A stretch of 64,000 bases of DNA, from positions 115,187,501 to 115,251,500 of the forward strand of contig CM075345.1 in assembly GCA_037693485.1 (NCBI GenBank), in the 5' to 3' direction. Below the pieces are notes generated by a model. The model saw only the letters and a list, made by a program, of their open reading frames with translations. It was not told the DNA's origin and searched no databases. This stretch comes from Kitagawia praeruptora (Eukaryota; Streptophyta; Magnoliopsida; Apiales; Apiaceae). The translations under genes were made by a program, and so were the position numbers. Of this stretch, positions 34,962-48,031 are shown one piece after another; the stretch's first letter is position 1, and each line of letters opens with the position of its first letter.

Positions 34962-37930
34962 CTAGAAATTTAACATTCCTAACTCACTTACTAATCTACT
35001 GAATGTAGTCTCATCAAGTGGTTTAGTTAGAATATCTGCAAGCTGTTTGTCAGTAGGAACAAAATGAAGTTCCACAGTACCATTCTCAATATGTTCTCTA
35101 ATAAAATGATACCTGACATCAATGTGCTTAGTCCTTGAATGTTGAACTGGATTTTCTGTAATTTTAATAGCACTAGTATTATCACAAAACATAGGAATAT
35201 TACTAAGTGTCATACCATAATCCATCAACTGATTTCTTATCCAAAGGAGCTGTGCACAACAACTGCCTGCTGCTATGTACTCAGCTTCTGCAGTTGAGGT
35301 TGAGACAGATTGTTGCTTCTTGCTTGCCCAAGAAATCAATCTGTTTCCCAAAAATTGACATGTACCTGTAGTGCTTTTCCTGTCTATTTTACACCCTGCA
35401 TAATCAGAGTCTGAATAGCCAATTAGAAAGAAATCAGATTCTCTAGGGTACCACAAACCAAGATTTGGAGTTCCTTTGAGATATCTAAAAATTCTCTTCA
35501 CAGCAATTAAATGAGATTCCTTAGGATCACTTTGGAATCTAGCACATAAACAGGTAGAAAACATTATATCTGGCCTACTTGCAGTTAGATATAACAATGA
35601 TCCTATCATGCCTCTATAACTAGTATTATCCACACTCTTCCCCTTAGGATCAGAGTCTAGTTTAGTGGCTGTTGCCATGGGTGTTTTTGCAACTGCACAG
35701 TCTTGAAAGTCAAACCTTCTTAAAAGATCTTTGATATACTTTGACTGATTAATGAAAATACCAGTCTCAGTCTGTTTGACCTGCAAGCCTAAAAAATAAT
35801 TTAATTCACCCATCATGCTCATCTGATACTTAGACTGCATAAGCTTGCTAAACTTAGCACACAACTTTTCATTAGTAGAGCCAAAAATAATATCATCAAC
35901 ATAAACTTGAACTAAAAGCAATTCATCTTTTATCTTTCTAAAGAATAGAGTTTTGTCAATTGTACCTCTTGTGAAGCCATTTTCAAGAAGAAATTTAGAC
36001 AAAGTCTCATACCATGCTCTTGGTGCCTGCTTTAGTCCATAGAGTGCCTTGTCAAGTTTGTAGACATGATTTGGAAATTTTGGATCAACAAATCCAGGTG
36101 GCTGTTCCACATATACTTCCTCATCAAGTTTGCCATTTAGAAAAGCACTCTTTACATCCATCTGGTATACCTTGAAATTTGAATGAGCTGCAAATGCAAG
36201 AAACATTCTGATTGCTTCTAATCTTGCTACAGGTGCAAAGGTCTCATCATAATCAATGCCTTCTTCCTGAGAATAACCCTTAGCCACCAGTCTTCCTTTG
36301 TTTCTTACAATCATACCAGATTCATCTAGCTTGTTCCTGAAAACCCATCTTGCACCAACAATAGATCTATCTTTAGGTCTTGGTACCAGTTTCCAGACTT
36401 TGTTTCTCTCAAACTCATTTAACTCCTCCTGTATTGCAATTACCCAATCAGGATCCTGTAAGGCTTCTTCAACCTTCTTAGGTTCATTCTTTGAGAGAAA
36501 GTAACTATACAAGCATTCATTTTGAATTGATCTTCTAGTTCGAACACCACTATTTGGATCACCAATAATCAAATCTTCAGTATGATCCTTGGTCCATTTT
36601 CTAACAGGTGGTAGATTAACTCTGCTAGTCTCTCCCCCTAAGTTAGTGGTATCTCTTGTAGAAGAATTCTCTCTGCCTTCAATAACTCCCCTTTGATCAG
36701 TAGAATCAGTAGATTCCATATTGCTGCTAGTTACTGATTTTTCCTCAGTAGACTCTGAAAGATCAGTTCCTGATGGAGTAGACTCTGAATAGCTAGTCTG
36801 CTCCTGATGATCACTGTGTTCTCTTTGATTTATTTGCTCCCCCTCAACAGTAGCATTCCCTTGAGAAGCAATATAAATTCCTTCTGGAGAACCTTCATCA
36901 TCACTGGAGAGTATCTCAGAATTCTTCAGATTTTCAAATTCCAATTTGTCATGGCTTTCATCAGTTTGCAGAATTCCAAATTTCTTATCATCAAATGCAA
37001 CATGAATTGATTCCATAACAATGTGAGTTCTGAGATTATAAACTTTGAAGGCCTTAGATGCTGAATATCCTAGAAAAATTGCTTCATCCGATTTGGCTTC
37101 AAATTTTCCAAGTTGTTCTGGATGAACTTTTAGGACATAGCATTTGCATCCAAAGATGTGAAAGTATTTCACACTTGGTTTCTTTCCTTTGATCATCTCA
37201 TAGGGAGTTTTTCCATGACTATTTACCAAGGTACAGTTTTGAGTGAAACATGCAGTGTTAATAGCTTCTGCCCAAAAGTAGGTTGGAAGTTTTGCATCTG
37301 CAAGCATGGTTCTTGCTGCCTCTATGAGAGTCCTGTTCTTTCTTTCCACTACACCATTCTGCTGAGGTGTACCAGGTGCAGAAAACTGTTGAGTGATTCC
37401 ATTGTCTGCACAAAACCCCTCCATTGTAGAATTCTTGAATTCTGTACCATTGTCACTCCTAAGTACTTTAACTTTGTACTCAGAGTTATTCTGAATATTC
37501 TTGACAAGTTCAATGATTTGTTGAGGAGCTTCATCCTTCTTGTGTAGAAAGAACACCCATGTAGACCTTGTGAAATCATCCACTATCACTAGAGCATATC
37601 TTTTCTTGCTGATAGACATAATGTTTACTGGACCAAACAGATCAAGATGTAGCATGTGAAATGGTTCAGTAATTGAATTTTCAGTCTTGCTCTTGAAAGT
37701 GGTTCTTCTTTGCTTTCCAAGCTGACATGCATCACAAAGTCCATCTTGCGCATAATTTGCCTGAGGTAGGCCTCTCACCAGATTGTGCTTAACAAGTTGA
37801 TTAAGTTTCTTGAAGTTGAGATGTGAGAGCTTCTTGTGCCAATTCCAGCTTTCATAACTTGTTGCTTTGCTGTAGAGACATCTAACAATTCCTTTAGATG
37901 TATCACTTAAGCTGGCTTCATATATGTTAC
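34962..37930 (-). pseudogene. pol: pol of element B, 3' part (integrase to RNase H), cut by element D
   Basis: Continuous open frame from the D junction to the stop at 34962. It carries pre-integrase HKKLSHLN, integrase DDE (LHLDLFG, RSDNGTEF, VVERKN), RT with YVDD near 35889-35909, and RNase H GYSDSDYAG near 35397-35425 with the acidic residue that A has lost. Together with 42892-43230 the pre-insertion frame would have been 1,100 codons without a stop; A has ten more codons (a repeated serine-rich stretch). So B pol was open until D inserted. Confidence 0.92.
36628..36848 (-). promoter_or_regulatory. Polypurine-like tracts in the integrase-RT linker (element B)
   Basis: Read on the minus strand, TTAGGGGGAGAGA (36630-36641) and TGAGGGGGAGC (36837-36848) resemble the 3' polypurine tract. 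Element A keeps the first (16104-16114) and has a base change in the second. C has equivalents at 25828-25836 and 25947-25954. They could act as central plus-strand primers, as in Ty1. This is inference. Confidence 0.3.
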
Positions 37931-40900
37931 TGTAACACCCCCAGATCCGGGGTCAAAGATCTGGTCGTTACGGTCTCAATATCCATCCACAAAACCAACA
38001 TAATTTAAATTACACCTTGTGACCCAAAACAACAACATAAAACACACCCGTTATAGTCCCAGAGATGAAATCAGAGTAACCATCAATATTACTAATCACA
38101 AGTTTGAGTTCTTACAACCCAAAGAATTACAATTTAACCAATACATACTCTTTGCCATCCATTAGTATATGCCATAATATAAATACATTTGAGGCTCAAA
38201 TGCTAACAACTAGCCTACCAGTAGCTGCATCCTCAACAGTGGTAGCTATGACCTTAGCGGTAACCCTCTGACGGCTGACACCTGATTATGTTGAGTACGC
38301 CTTGCGCGGCCATCTGATCTAGCTGTTGTTGTGATATAGATACATAAAGCAAGGGTGAGCAATAGCCCACCTAAAAGTATATAACTGAACAGTAATAATA
38401 TATAACAGTTCAAATATCTTTGATACCATATGCCATGCATTAACAAACGTAGTACCAATATAAGGTATGAGATGAAGTTACAAGGTAACTCAAAATATAA
38501 TTGTTTCGAAGAAATATCTGCTATGTCAAAGATAAGCAAGATATTATCAAATTTTCATGATAGAGGAACTTGCTGGAAGAATATTGCAATTCCAGTTCAA
38601 GCACTTTTCAATCCTGCCAACAATGATAATGTTGCAGAAAATTTCCCAATTTGGAAGATGAACTAATACGGGAGCTTGCCGCGCCAGGAGCCACAACATT
38701 TACGATGATCAGTCGCATGTCATGCTCCCCATCATTTGTTCTCTACATGTAGAAGGAAGCACCGACGGATTGCCCGCCCTTTGGAACCCCCCGGCCAACG
38801 GTTGGGCCATTGCTGGACCGGCGCCACTCGGCCACTTACGCGTCTCCTAGTTCGAATAACATCCATAACTCTGAAACATAAAGTTCGTCCCCCTTTCCCC
38901 AAGTATAGTACTTGTTGATAGGACTCCACAAAGTAGTCGTATCTAATTGGAAAGGAAAATTTCACCAATATTTCCCAAGCTGATGCTTGTTAATGGATAT
39001 AAACTTGTTCCATCAATCTTACCCCTCGAGCGTTGAGGAGGTAACCAAACAGACTCATATCGATGTTTGAAAGAATCAAGATGTGAGTGACAAGATAGTT
39101 TAGAAAGTATAGGACCGGGCAGTCCAATAAATAACATCTCTCAAGTGAGGTCCCCTTATATATTTTTGGAAATTGAGCGAGTATTTAAATCTTCTTATAA
39201 GATAGATTTAAATGGAAATAAAGTTTTGGGAACCTCCCCTTGATAAAAATAGTCATAAAATACTCCGAAATATTTTACACCATATCTGAAGGTCAAAGAT
39301 AATCTTTGCATAATATAAATCATTATAAAAGAATTTAAAAGAATTTAAATAAATATTCTAAGAATATTTATTAAATAAATAATAATTAAGGAATATTATT
39401 AAATCATAATGTTGCTCGTAAGTAATCCTCGAATAAATATATAGAATCATTTACTAAATAACTCTCTTCTTTAAATGAATATTCAATATAATATTCATTA
39501 ATTAAATAAACTCAAATAAATATTTAAAATAATATTCACTAAATAAATCAAACCTTAAATGAATATTTGAAAATAATATTCATTTAATAAATAATATTCT
39601 AAATGAATAGCCAAATAATATTCTTTTCGTAATCAAAACTTTAAAGGAATATTCGAAGCAATATTCCTTAAGTAAATAGAACTTCCAATGAATATTTTAA
39701 AATAATATTCATCAAGTACATAAAATCCTAAATGAATATTCAAAATAATATTCATTTAATAAATAAATTTCAAATGAATATTCAATTGATATTCATTAAA
39801 CAAATAATATTCTAAATGAATATCCAAATAATATTCTAAATAAATATCCAAATGATATTCATTTAGTAATCAAAACCTTAATATTCGAAATAATATTCCT
39901 TGAGTAATTAGAACTTCCATAGAATACTTTTGAAATACTATTTATCAATTACATAAAACTTAAATGAATATACGAAAGTGATATTCATTTAATGAATAAA
40001 ATTCCAATGAATATCAAAGTAATTATTCATTAATAATCAAACTCTAATGAATATTCAAAAATAATATTCATTAATATTTCTCGATTGAAATAATACTCAA
40101 ATAACATTTCTCGAAAGATTTCCAAGTATTTGATACTTTTATGGAAATATAAATAATTTTTAATAATAACATTCCTCAAAATGAATACTACTCTGTCACT
40201 GGAATCCCTCCGGGTTTCCACGACTATCTATATAACACAAAATACCGACTCCCGGTCTCATATTTAAAGAATAAATATCATACGCCCTTCACTAAGGGTC
40301 CTAGCAAAACAATCCTGCTTATAAATGATAATCCATATCTAGTCTATAAGCCAATATTAATTCAGGTAACAAGTATTCCAATATACTTTGAAAACAAACA
40401 TGCATGCTATGGCATATGTATAACAACAATCATATATATTATCACAACAACAGTTCCAAGGTATTGGAAACTTGCCTGGCAATCCTGTAGGGGTAGTGTG
40501 CCTCGTGTCAATCCGGTGATCTATAAATAGTCACAATAACCGAGGTCAATCACTTAACACTTTTTAAAAGGCTAAGTATAACTTAACTTAAGTCGAAACA
40601 CGTTTTCGAGTTATCTCGTTAAACACCTTTTAGTGCAATTCTCTTTATTCTCGCTATGACCCGTCATTCGCTCGCTACTAAGACACGTCGTCATACTTAC
40701 ACTTTGTATATACTTAAGTCATGTAAGTTTTAAGGTCGGTCATTTACGAACCAAGATTATACCTCGAGATTTATCGCTTGTTTTCTAAGTCATTTACCAA
40801 AGTCATAACCAAGTATGCTTCTAGGGATTCGTTCGCGTTTAACCTTGATTCGAACATTTTTATAAAATCGTAAAATGATCCATTCGACATGTGGTCTTCT

Positions 40901-42891
40901 CCCACACCTTCCTTTTTATCTCTATTATTTAATTATACAGATTCGCCACTGATTTCATAGTATTAAAGGAATCCAATTTCAGTTACGAACTTTCGATTAC
41001 GGTTTCGAACCACTTTTACGAATTTAATCATAATTCCTAAACCGTAAGTCTGTTTATTTCGATTCTTGCGCCAAAACGATCTATGACTCGAGATCTACAA
41101 GTTCATGTCAGGTCCTCAACCTTGTAAGAAACTTACAGTTTTGGACATTCTCTGTTTTTAAAACCTATGTAAATTTCGACATTACGACGGCTTAAAAACG
41201 AATAATCCAATTTTCAAACAACCCAAATAATCATTCAACCAACAACCAACACTCATGGACACTATTTATCATCTTCCTCACTGTCTCAACAGGTCTTGGA
41301 GCCACAAAATATATTTTAACATTTTTATAACACCCATATAACATACACGCTCTAAATCATGCATACAAGCCATAAACACCATCAAATCTCATATAAAACT
41401 CAAAGGTGGGTTAAGGGTTTACCTTCTTGGAAGCTCTAGAAACAATATCAAGTGTTTATAAACACTTAACAAGCCTTAGATAGTCTTTATATAGCTTAAT
41501 CCTTAAGAACAAAACAAGAAAACTAGTTAATCACTTCGGAGTTACTATTCATCAGTCCAAAGAAATGCAAAAACGAGGTCCTTACCTTGCTTTTCTGGAT
41601 GAGGGTCCTAAAGAAGAATTGTAGAGCATCTAACCAGATTTCCAAAAAGCTAAAGAACACCAAATTTCATTGAGTAATGAAGGAGATATGGCCGTTAGAA
41701 AATCGGTCTAGAAACTGTCAAGCATCAGGACAGTTTGCTTCTTCAACTTGGGGAGATGATTTGCCTATACTATACTACTTGGATTGCTATGAAACTTTGA
41801 GTGAATATTGACCATGGAGTGGAGAGGCTGTGGTAAAAATTTGGTGATTTTATCATGGATAGAAATGGAGATATGAATTTTTCTTTAAGTTGTGTTCTTG
41901 CTTGGCAGTTTTGAAGAAATGAAGAGAATGGAGTTTTGCTTTATGTTTTTGGTGTGTAATGATATAATGCTTGTAATATCTAGCTATATTGGATGCATCT
42001 CTTGCCTTTTAGGTTGTTAACAATCTATTGGACCAAGTGTCACCCATCTATTTGGCCACTTGTTGGCACCACAACATGCAACTCCATTTTTGGCAAAGTG
42101 CAAGTACACCACTCACTTGCTTGTTGACTTATATGTGAGTCACTTGTATCTTTATTTTTCCACCAATTTATTTCTCTTCTATCTTGGCTCCCTACTTGCC
42201 TTTTTGTCCGGTTATTACTCAATTTGATCGATCGCGCGTAGGAATGTCTCAAGGATTTCTAGTTAGGGTTTTACTGGAAACCTTCTTAATAATAATACTA
42301 TTATTCTCCATCCTCCTTTATAATTCTTGAATTTAAATTCCCTAAATCTTTTTATAAATCCTTAAGTCTTTCAGTGTCCAGGAAAATCTTGGAGAAAATA
42401 AAAGTGCTAATTTTCTGAATCCGATATTGTTTACATACACTTATCTCGCTCCTCGATCATGAATACGAACTCAGAAATCCGTTCTGAATGCTCCTATATA
42501 GCGTCGTCTAATAATATTCTTATTTTCCACCAAAAACACTATTCATCCCTTATTCTCTTTTATTCCTTATATATTGTAAAAATGTCCTTGTTCTCTTTCG
42601 GGCGTTCCTTAACCCTTTCGCGGAACCACTGGACTAATAACAGATATCGATTTGGATGACATGAGAATATTTCTTCTACTTGGAATTTCCATATCTTATC
42701 TTTCTAGGAGATAGATTATTCTTATCTAGGTTGTCAACCCGTTGCATTCTTCCTAACATATAAACCTTAGAATCTATATCCATTCAACACTCATTCATTA
42801 GAACTGCTAATACCTTGTATTCAGAATCACTGTTCCATCTTTCATCAATATATAAAAAGTTTTAATTCTACCGAAAATTCGGGTTCTTACA
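37931..42891 (-). mobile_element. Element D: 5.0-kb non-coding LTR-like insertion in pol of B (probable solo LTR)
   Basis: On the plus strand it runs TGTAACACCCCCAG...GGGTTCTTACA. TSD gttac is at 37926-37930 and 42892-42896, and element A shows the empty site. In the orientation of E it reads right to left, so D lies on the minus strand. No protein, primer site, polypurine tract or internal repeat of the ends is seen. Segments match E, for example the reverse complement of 40440-40530 against E 4390-4500. The size is large for an LTR but within the range of plant gypsy families with multi-kilobase LTRs. The alternative is a non-autonomous element of unknown class with TGTAA/TTACA ends. Confidence 0.7.
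39330..40120. repeat. AT-rich repeated AATGAATATTCAAAATAATATTCATT segment inside element D
   Basis: About fifteen imperfect units of 35-50 bp, each built around inverted GAATATTC/AATATTCATT. Element E has a shorter version at 4780-4975. The palindromic units probably expanded by slippage. Nothing coding is seen. Confidence 0.65.
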
Positions 42892-43230
42892 GTTACCATG
42901 TCTTTGACCAGTTAGAACAATGTCTCCATTTTGCATATTCAAGATTTTGCATCCTTCTTTGTCAAAGATTGATTTGTAACCTTTATCACCCAGTTGACTT
43001 ATGCTTAAAAGAGTATGTTTCAAGCCTTCAACCAGTGCTACATTTTCTATGATGACATTTCCCAAAACAATTGAGCCATATCCCAGAGTTTCTCCTTTGT
43101 TGCCATCTCCAAAAGATATTACTGGGCCAGCTTTCCTCTCAAACTTTATAAGCAGGGACTTCTTTCCAGTCATATGTCCAGAGCATCCACTGTCCAAGAT
43201 AATTGAATGCTTCTTTCCTGTGCCCTGCAA
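42892..43230 (-). pseudogene. pol: pol of element B, 5' part (protease), cut by element D
   Basis: 113 codons from the gag-pol junction to the D insertion, with DSGCSGHMTGKK. Frame and sequence continue in 34962-37925. There is no ATG at the start, as in A. Confidence 0.9.
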
Positions 43231-43241
43231 ACAAAAAGTAA

Positions 43242-45533
43242 CTAGTTAGAATTTTTTAGGACCCAACTTTGATTGGATCCTTTCTTACTAGATTTAGAAA
43301 CAACAGGCTTTGAGAATTTTGTCTTTACTTTACCTGTTGTAGAGTCAACTTTTGACTCTAATTTCACAAACTGTTTGTGACTATGAGTTTCAGATTTCAA
43401 GGAATAATAGTCATAATACAGTTCATGATATTCTCTACACATGTAAATGGAATGAAGTAAACTACCACAATGATAACAAGCTTTTTGTGGTTGGTATTGA
43501 ATTTTATGAGTCTTGGGGAATCTGGACTCAGTTTTCCAAGAAGGTTTTTGATTGCAGTTTAGGGCCAAATGATTATGATTTCCACACTTATAGCATTTTT
43601 TCCTAGGTGCATCAGGTACATTCTTGTAATTATTCTCTTTGTTAATACCTTCTTTTCCATTCCTATTTCTCTTGATCTTGCTAGACTCTGAAAGACCATC
43701 TAATCTCTGTTTCAACTGAGACTTAGACAGAAACCCTATGTTAACATTCTTAGGTTTCTCTAACACTTTCTCATCTGAATTACTATTGTTAATCCTTTTG
43801 TGTACAACAGGGGTACCTTTTGAATCAACAAATTTAACATGATTAGGTTCAGAAACACTTTTCTTACCTTCAGATTTAGATGTGTTAGCTTCTACTTTAC
43901 TATCATCATTGACAATAGCTAATTTTTCTTCTTGTCTAGCTTTATCAAAACCTAAACCATTAACCTTACCACGAATTCCATTTTCGATGATTTCTTGTGT
44001 CTTTTTACCAGAAATGTTAATGGTCTTAATCACATCTCTCTCTTCCTCTAGTTCTTTCCTGACATAGTCATAAGCCTCAAGAATAACACTATAATCATGC
44101 TTAGCTTTATCAGAACTTAACTTGTATTCTTCCATTTGAATTAACTCAGATTCAAGAAAATTATTTCTATCAACTAATTTATCATTCTTAACCTTAAGTT
44201 CATCTCTTTCACAAGTAAGAATTCTAAAATTAGTCATAAGATTCTTAAACTCAGCATGGATAGATCTAATTTCATCAGAATTTAAGCTATCAAATGAATC
44301 AAGAGAGTGAAGTGATACCTTAACAGAGGATGGAGAAGTTTTCTTTGGAGACCCAGGTTTGTCTGAACCATTTGCCATCAATGCAATGTTGTCATAATCC
44401 AATTCATCTTCAGAATCACTGGAATCAGCCCAATCCTTCTGTGTGACCATAAGTGCGTTACCTTTTCCTGAATTCCTAGGCTTCTTACACTCACTAGCAA
44501 AGTGTCCAAGCTCGCTGCAATTAAAGCACTTGATCTTGGCCTTATCAAGCTTGACAATTGTACTTTTGCCTTTGTCACTCTTCTTCTCCTCCTTCTTTTG
44601 AAAAGGTCCTTTGCTAAATATTCTCCTGTTAAATCTACCTTTCTTGAAAGCTTTAGCAAACATAGCAAAGAGTTCCTGCATCTCAGATTCAGAATCATTG
44701 TTGTCAGAGTCCATATCAGTAGTCTCTGACTCAGAACTTTCTTTGCTTTTCTTCTTCCTTGAATTCTTTACAGCAATCTCTTCATGCTGTTCTTCAGGAA
44801 GCTTCTTTACTTCAGATTTAGCAGTAAGTGCAATAGTCTTCATCTTTCCTTCACTCCTGCTCTTCTTCTGCTGCTTGTCAAGTTCATAAGCTCTCAATTT
44901 TCCATATACTACCTCTAATGAAATCTCATCCAGATCATTAGCTTCTTCAATCGCAGATATCTTCTCATTGTAGAAATCAGGCAAAGCTTTCATGAACTTT
45001 GTATTCATATCCTCCAAGTCATAATATTTACCATGCATGGCCATCTCATTGATGAGTTTTGTAAACCTATCAAAGGTATCAGTAAGTGACTCACCAGACT
45101 TGGATTCAAAGTACTCATACTGTTGTATAAGTAATGTCCTCATATTCTTCCTGACAGGCTTAGTTCCTTCACAGTGAACCTTAAGATTGTCCCAAATATC
45201 CTTAGCAGTTTTACAAGAGAGAACATAGTTAGTGAGAACAGAATCAAGACTATTGAATAATATGTTTCTCACTTTAGCATCTTTAAGAACATTCTCCTTG
45301 TCCTTATCTGACCATTCAGATTTTGGCTTCTCTGCTGTATGTTCTGGAACAACCACACCATCAACAGTTGCTTGTCCAACGACCTTTGTTGGAACAAAAG
45401 GTCCATCTCTGATTCTGTCAAGATAATCAGGATCTGTTGCTTCCAGATGATGCAACATCTTTACTTCCCATAGAGTATATTCGTTTCTCTTGAGCATAGG
45501 AATCTTAGTATTCCCATCCTTGTAACCAGACAT
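43242..45533 (-). CDS. gag: gag polyprotein of element B
   Basis: Intact 763-codon frame, the same length as A and nearly identical. Three CX2CX4HX4C knuckles (CFNCSELGHFASEC, CYKCGNHNHLALNC, CYHCGSLLHSIYMC). It starts 36 bp after the primer site. It is one of only two undamaged full-length structural genes in the window and could in principle still be made, because D lies downstream in pol. Confidence 0.92.
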   Translation of the reverse strand: MSGYKDGNTKIPMLKRNEYTLWEVKMLHHLEATDPDYLDRIRDGPFVPTKVVGQATVDGVVVPEHTAEKPKSEWSDKDKENVLKDAKVRNILFNSLDSVLTNYVLSCKTAKDIWDNLKVHCEGTKPVRKNMRTLLIQQYEYFESKSGESLTDTFDRFTKLINEMAMHGKYYDLEDMNTKFMKALPDFYNEKISAIEEANDLDEISLEVVYGKLRAYELDKQQKKSRSEGKMKTIALTAKSEVKKLPEEQHEEIAVKNSRKKKSKESSESETTDMDSDNNDSESEMQELFAMFAKAFKKGRFNRRIFSKGPFQKKEEKKSDKGKSTIVKLDKAKIKCFNCSELGHFASECKKPRNSGKGNALMVTQKDWADSSDSEDELDYDNIALMANGSDKPGSPKKTSPSSVKVSLHSLDSFDSLNSDEIRSIHAEFKNLMTNFRILTCERDELKVKNDKLVDRNNFLESELIQMEEYKLSSDKAKHDYSVILEAYDYVRKELEEERDVIKTINISGKKTQEIIENGIRGKVNGLGFDKARQEEKLAIVNDDSKVEANTSKSEGKKSVSEPNHVKFVDSKGTPVVHKRINNSNSDEKVLEKPKNVNIGFLSKSQLKQRLDGLSESSKIKRNRNGKEGINKENNYKNVPDAPRKKCYKCGNHNHLALNCNQKPSWKTESRFPKTHKIQYQPQKACYHCGSLLHSIYMCREYHELYYDYYSLKSETHSHKQFVKLESKVDSTTGKVKTKFSKPVVSKSSKKGSNQSWVLKNSN

Positions 45534-45568
45534 GATTGCAGATCTTCATGATTATTCGAAATCAACCT

Positions 45569-45581
45569 GCTCTGATACCAA
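45569..45581 (-). promoter_or_regulatory. Primer binding site of element B
   Basis: TTGGTATCAGAGC on the minus strand, one base after the 5' LTR, as in A. Confidence 0.9.
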
Positions 45582-45582
45582 T

Positions 45583-46295
45583 TGTTAACTCGAATAACTT
45601 GTAGAAGGGGGGGGTTGAATACAAGTTATATAATCGTGTCTGATTTTTGCTTGATTATATGAACAAGAATAAACGAATGAATAAAACTCTGTTTGTATTA
45701 ATAAGATCAAATACAAACTCTACCAAAGGTGTACAATACCTTTAGCAGCTGCTGATAATACAAATCTCTCTCTCTCTCTGTTTGTACTCTCGTATATTCA
45801 CGATTACAAACCTCACGAACACTTTTTACAATGATATAGAGAGAGTATTTATAATGCTACCTATCAACTAATAACAGAAAGATATAATCTATACATGACA
45901 ATGTTCTGTCTTCTAGTCGATAGTTTCCTTCAATAGAAAACTCTTTCCTTCATAATATCTTCTTGCTTGTTCTTCAAACAACGATCCTGTTTTATAGCAC
46001 TTGCCAGTTTCTGTAGCATCCACAATGACATCATCAGTAACACGACTGATATCAGGATTTCATCTTGCATCATCAGTATCTGATCATCATCAGTATTAGA
46101 CCGTCATCAGGATTTGTTCTTTGTTCCTGACATTTAGTCTCTGATACACTGTTCATTCCTGACTAAATTGTACAGATAACTGTTTTACACATAAATCCTA
46201 TATATAGTGCTAAATCCTTTATAAGATCAGGATTACAAGAAGTATAATGTGTAAATTCTATTCTTAACATCACAACTTATGAATTATTCCTAACA
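45583..46295 (-). repeat. 5' LTR of element B
   Basis: 713 bp with a minus-strand TATAAATA at 45846-45853. It ends at the right TSD acata (46296-46300). Confidence 0.92.
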
Positions 46296-46300
46296 ACATA

Positions 46301-48031
46301 TCGACTATTTGGTAGGTCGATTAGGGTCACTGAACGAGATGTTAATCGAATTCTTCATTTTCCTATGGAAAATCTCATTTCTGATCCTACACCCGAACAG
46401 ATTGAAATGTTCTTTCGCTTTATAAGGTACCAAGATGGCAATTTCAATACTGGTAATCTATCTAGAACGTTTCTAACCCAGTATTGGAATTTCTTCTTTC
46501 ACACTCTTAACCATGTTTTTCCTCAGATAGAACAAATCAAGATCGAATACCTGAATTTATTCAAAAAATAGGGTATGTGGTTGCCAATAATTTGAGGATT
46601 AATTTTGGAAAAGTAGTGCTTGGTCAAATCATTTTAAAGATGAAACACTTGGGAACAAGAGATGTTCAGACTCAAAATGTCAAATGTCTATATCCAAGGT
46701 TTCTACAACTAATATTAAATGATTTTTTGAATGATGAAGACAGGGTACGCTTGGAAAATGGTCAAAAGGTGGAATGTTCTTCCATGAAGACGAATGTAAT
46801 TAATTACATAAGCAAAAAGAAATATACGGATGTACCTACAGTCCTAACTGAATATCTAAAGACTGTCCCACTTCCATTGTTACCACAACCAGTGAGAGCA
46901 GGTATACGACAAGGTAATATTTCAATCCCTGCTATTCCAACCTCTGTATTCCATATTGTGTCACAGGAAATACAATTTCTACAGCCCTTAGTGGCCATCT
47001 TACCCGACCAAGAGCATGAAATCCCACCGACTCTAACACAGGTCGAAGAGCCCATTCTACAAATGCAAACACAAACTCCTACACCTCAATTGTCACTTAA
47101 ACGACCAGCCATCAACACTTTTGAGGGAGATAGTGTCTCAGCAGCACCACATAAGGAGTTAGTTACATCAGCCACTCTACCTCATTCTAAACGAAGTAAA
47201 CCCAATGAACCTGAGGTAACGGCAACTGTTAGTGAAACAATTCTTTCTTATCCAATGAGAGCAAATGTAAATGAGGTTGAATTGATGGGAGCAACTATCT
47301 TGAGTTCCATTTCACGGAACATACGAGTGGTTGATGATCTTTCTAAAGATCAAATGCCTTCAGAGGCATCCGAGGTGGAGTTACCTACCTCAATAAGTGC
47401 TGGTGAATCTTCCATTTTACGGAAAGATCCATTGGTGGGTGGTTCTTTTATGAACCAAGTGTATTCACAGACGTACGAGGGAAACTTGGGTTTTGTGCCA
47501 TTTAATCGATTCAAGTTTAACCTCCCAGAGAGAAAATCTCTGGATCTCTTTCGAGATTTACCACTCTTTACCAGTGGTCGGCAACTCGCTTCACGTGAGG
47601 ACGGAAGCTCACGAACTTTCATTGCACCATCCGTGACCTCTGAAAAAGGGGCTAGGATGATTTCATTTGCAGGTACACATATCGGTGGAAGCTCTAGAGG
47701 AAAGTTGAGGGAAACACCAACAGAATATGTAAGTGTAACCCAAACCACTAAACCGAGTGACTATAGAGTGTTGAGTGAAACACCTGCAGAACGTACAAGT
47801 GAGCAACCTACTAAACCACATGCACTTGTAACCAGAAAGGAATATAGCAGACTCCTTACACGGGTCCAAACAATGGAGAAAGAGTTGTCAATTATCTGTA
47901 AGTCCATTGCAGAAATTAAAAATTTGCAACTTATTCAACATGATGCATTACAGGTTCAATTAAATTCCATGGCAGCCCAGTTTAGTCAAGCAATCAACTC
48001 CTTGGTAAAAGGATTTCGTCTAAATTACTAA
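46301..48031 (+). pseudogene. Envelope-like gene of element C, second piece
   Basis: Continues the frame cut by B. The conserved core is visible: a FLTQYWNFFFHTLNHVF segment and CLYPRFLQLILNDFL, matching the RKEWSFFFDQ and YYHRFMQMFINHF segments of A. TAG at 46569-46571 and a shift between about 46540 and 46577 break it; 46577-48031 is then open for 484 codons. The middle is proline-, serine- and threonine-rich. The end (YSRLLTRVQTMEKELSIICK and on) looks like a coiled coil, as in A and B. No signal peptide or membrane anchor is evident. The role of this protein family is unknown. Confidence 0.75.

Larger units (their letters stand above)
29600..46295 (-). mobile_element. Element B: Sirevirus-type Ty1/copia retrotransposon, sister of A, inserted in C
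   Basis: LTRs 29600-30312 and 45583-46295 (713 bp each), with TSD acata at 29595-29599 and 46296-46300. Gene order, strand and almost all sequence match element A. By eye the two LTRs differ at about four positions, so B is young. Gag is intact and pol is open apart from the D insertion. The envelope-like frame has one new stop and an in-frame 354-bp deletion relative to A. Without D the element is about 11.7 kb. Confidence 0.93.

Noticed and set aside
38246..39137. Several 60-97-codon frames on both strands in element D
   Set aside because: Overlapping frames on opposite strands without domains, none shared with element E.
37931..42891. Element D as a hAT or Mutator DNA transposon
   Set aside because: The inverted part of the ends is only TGTAA/TTACA, the TSD is 5 bp and the ends are TG...CA, which fits an LTR better.
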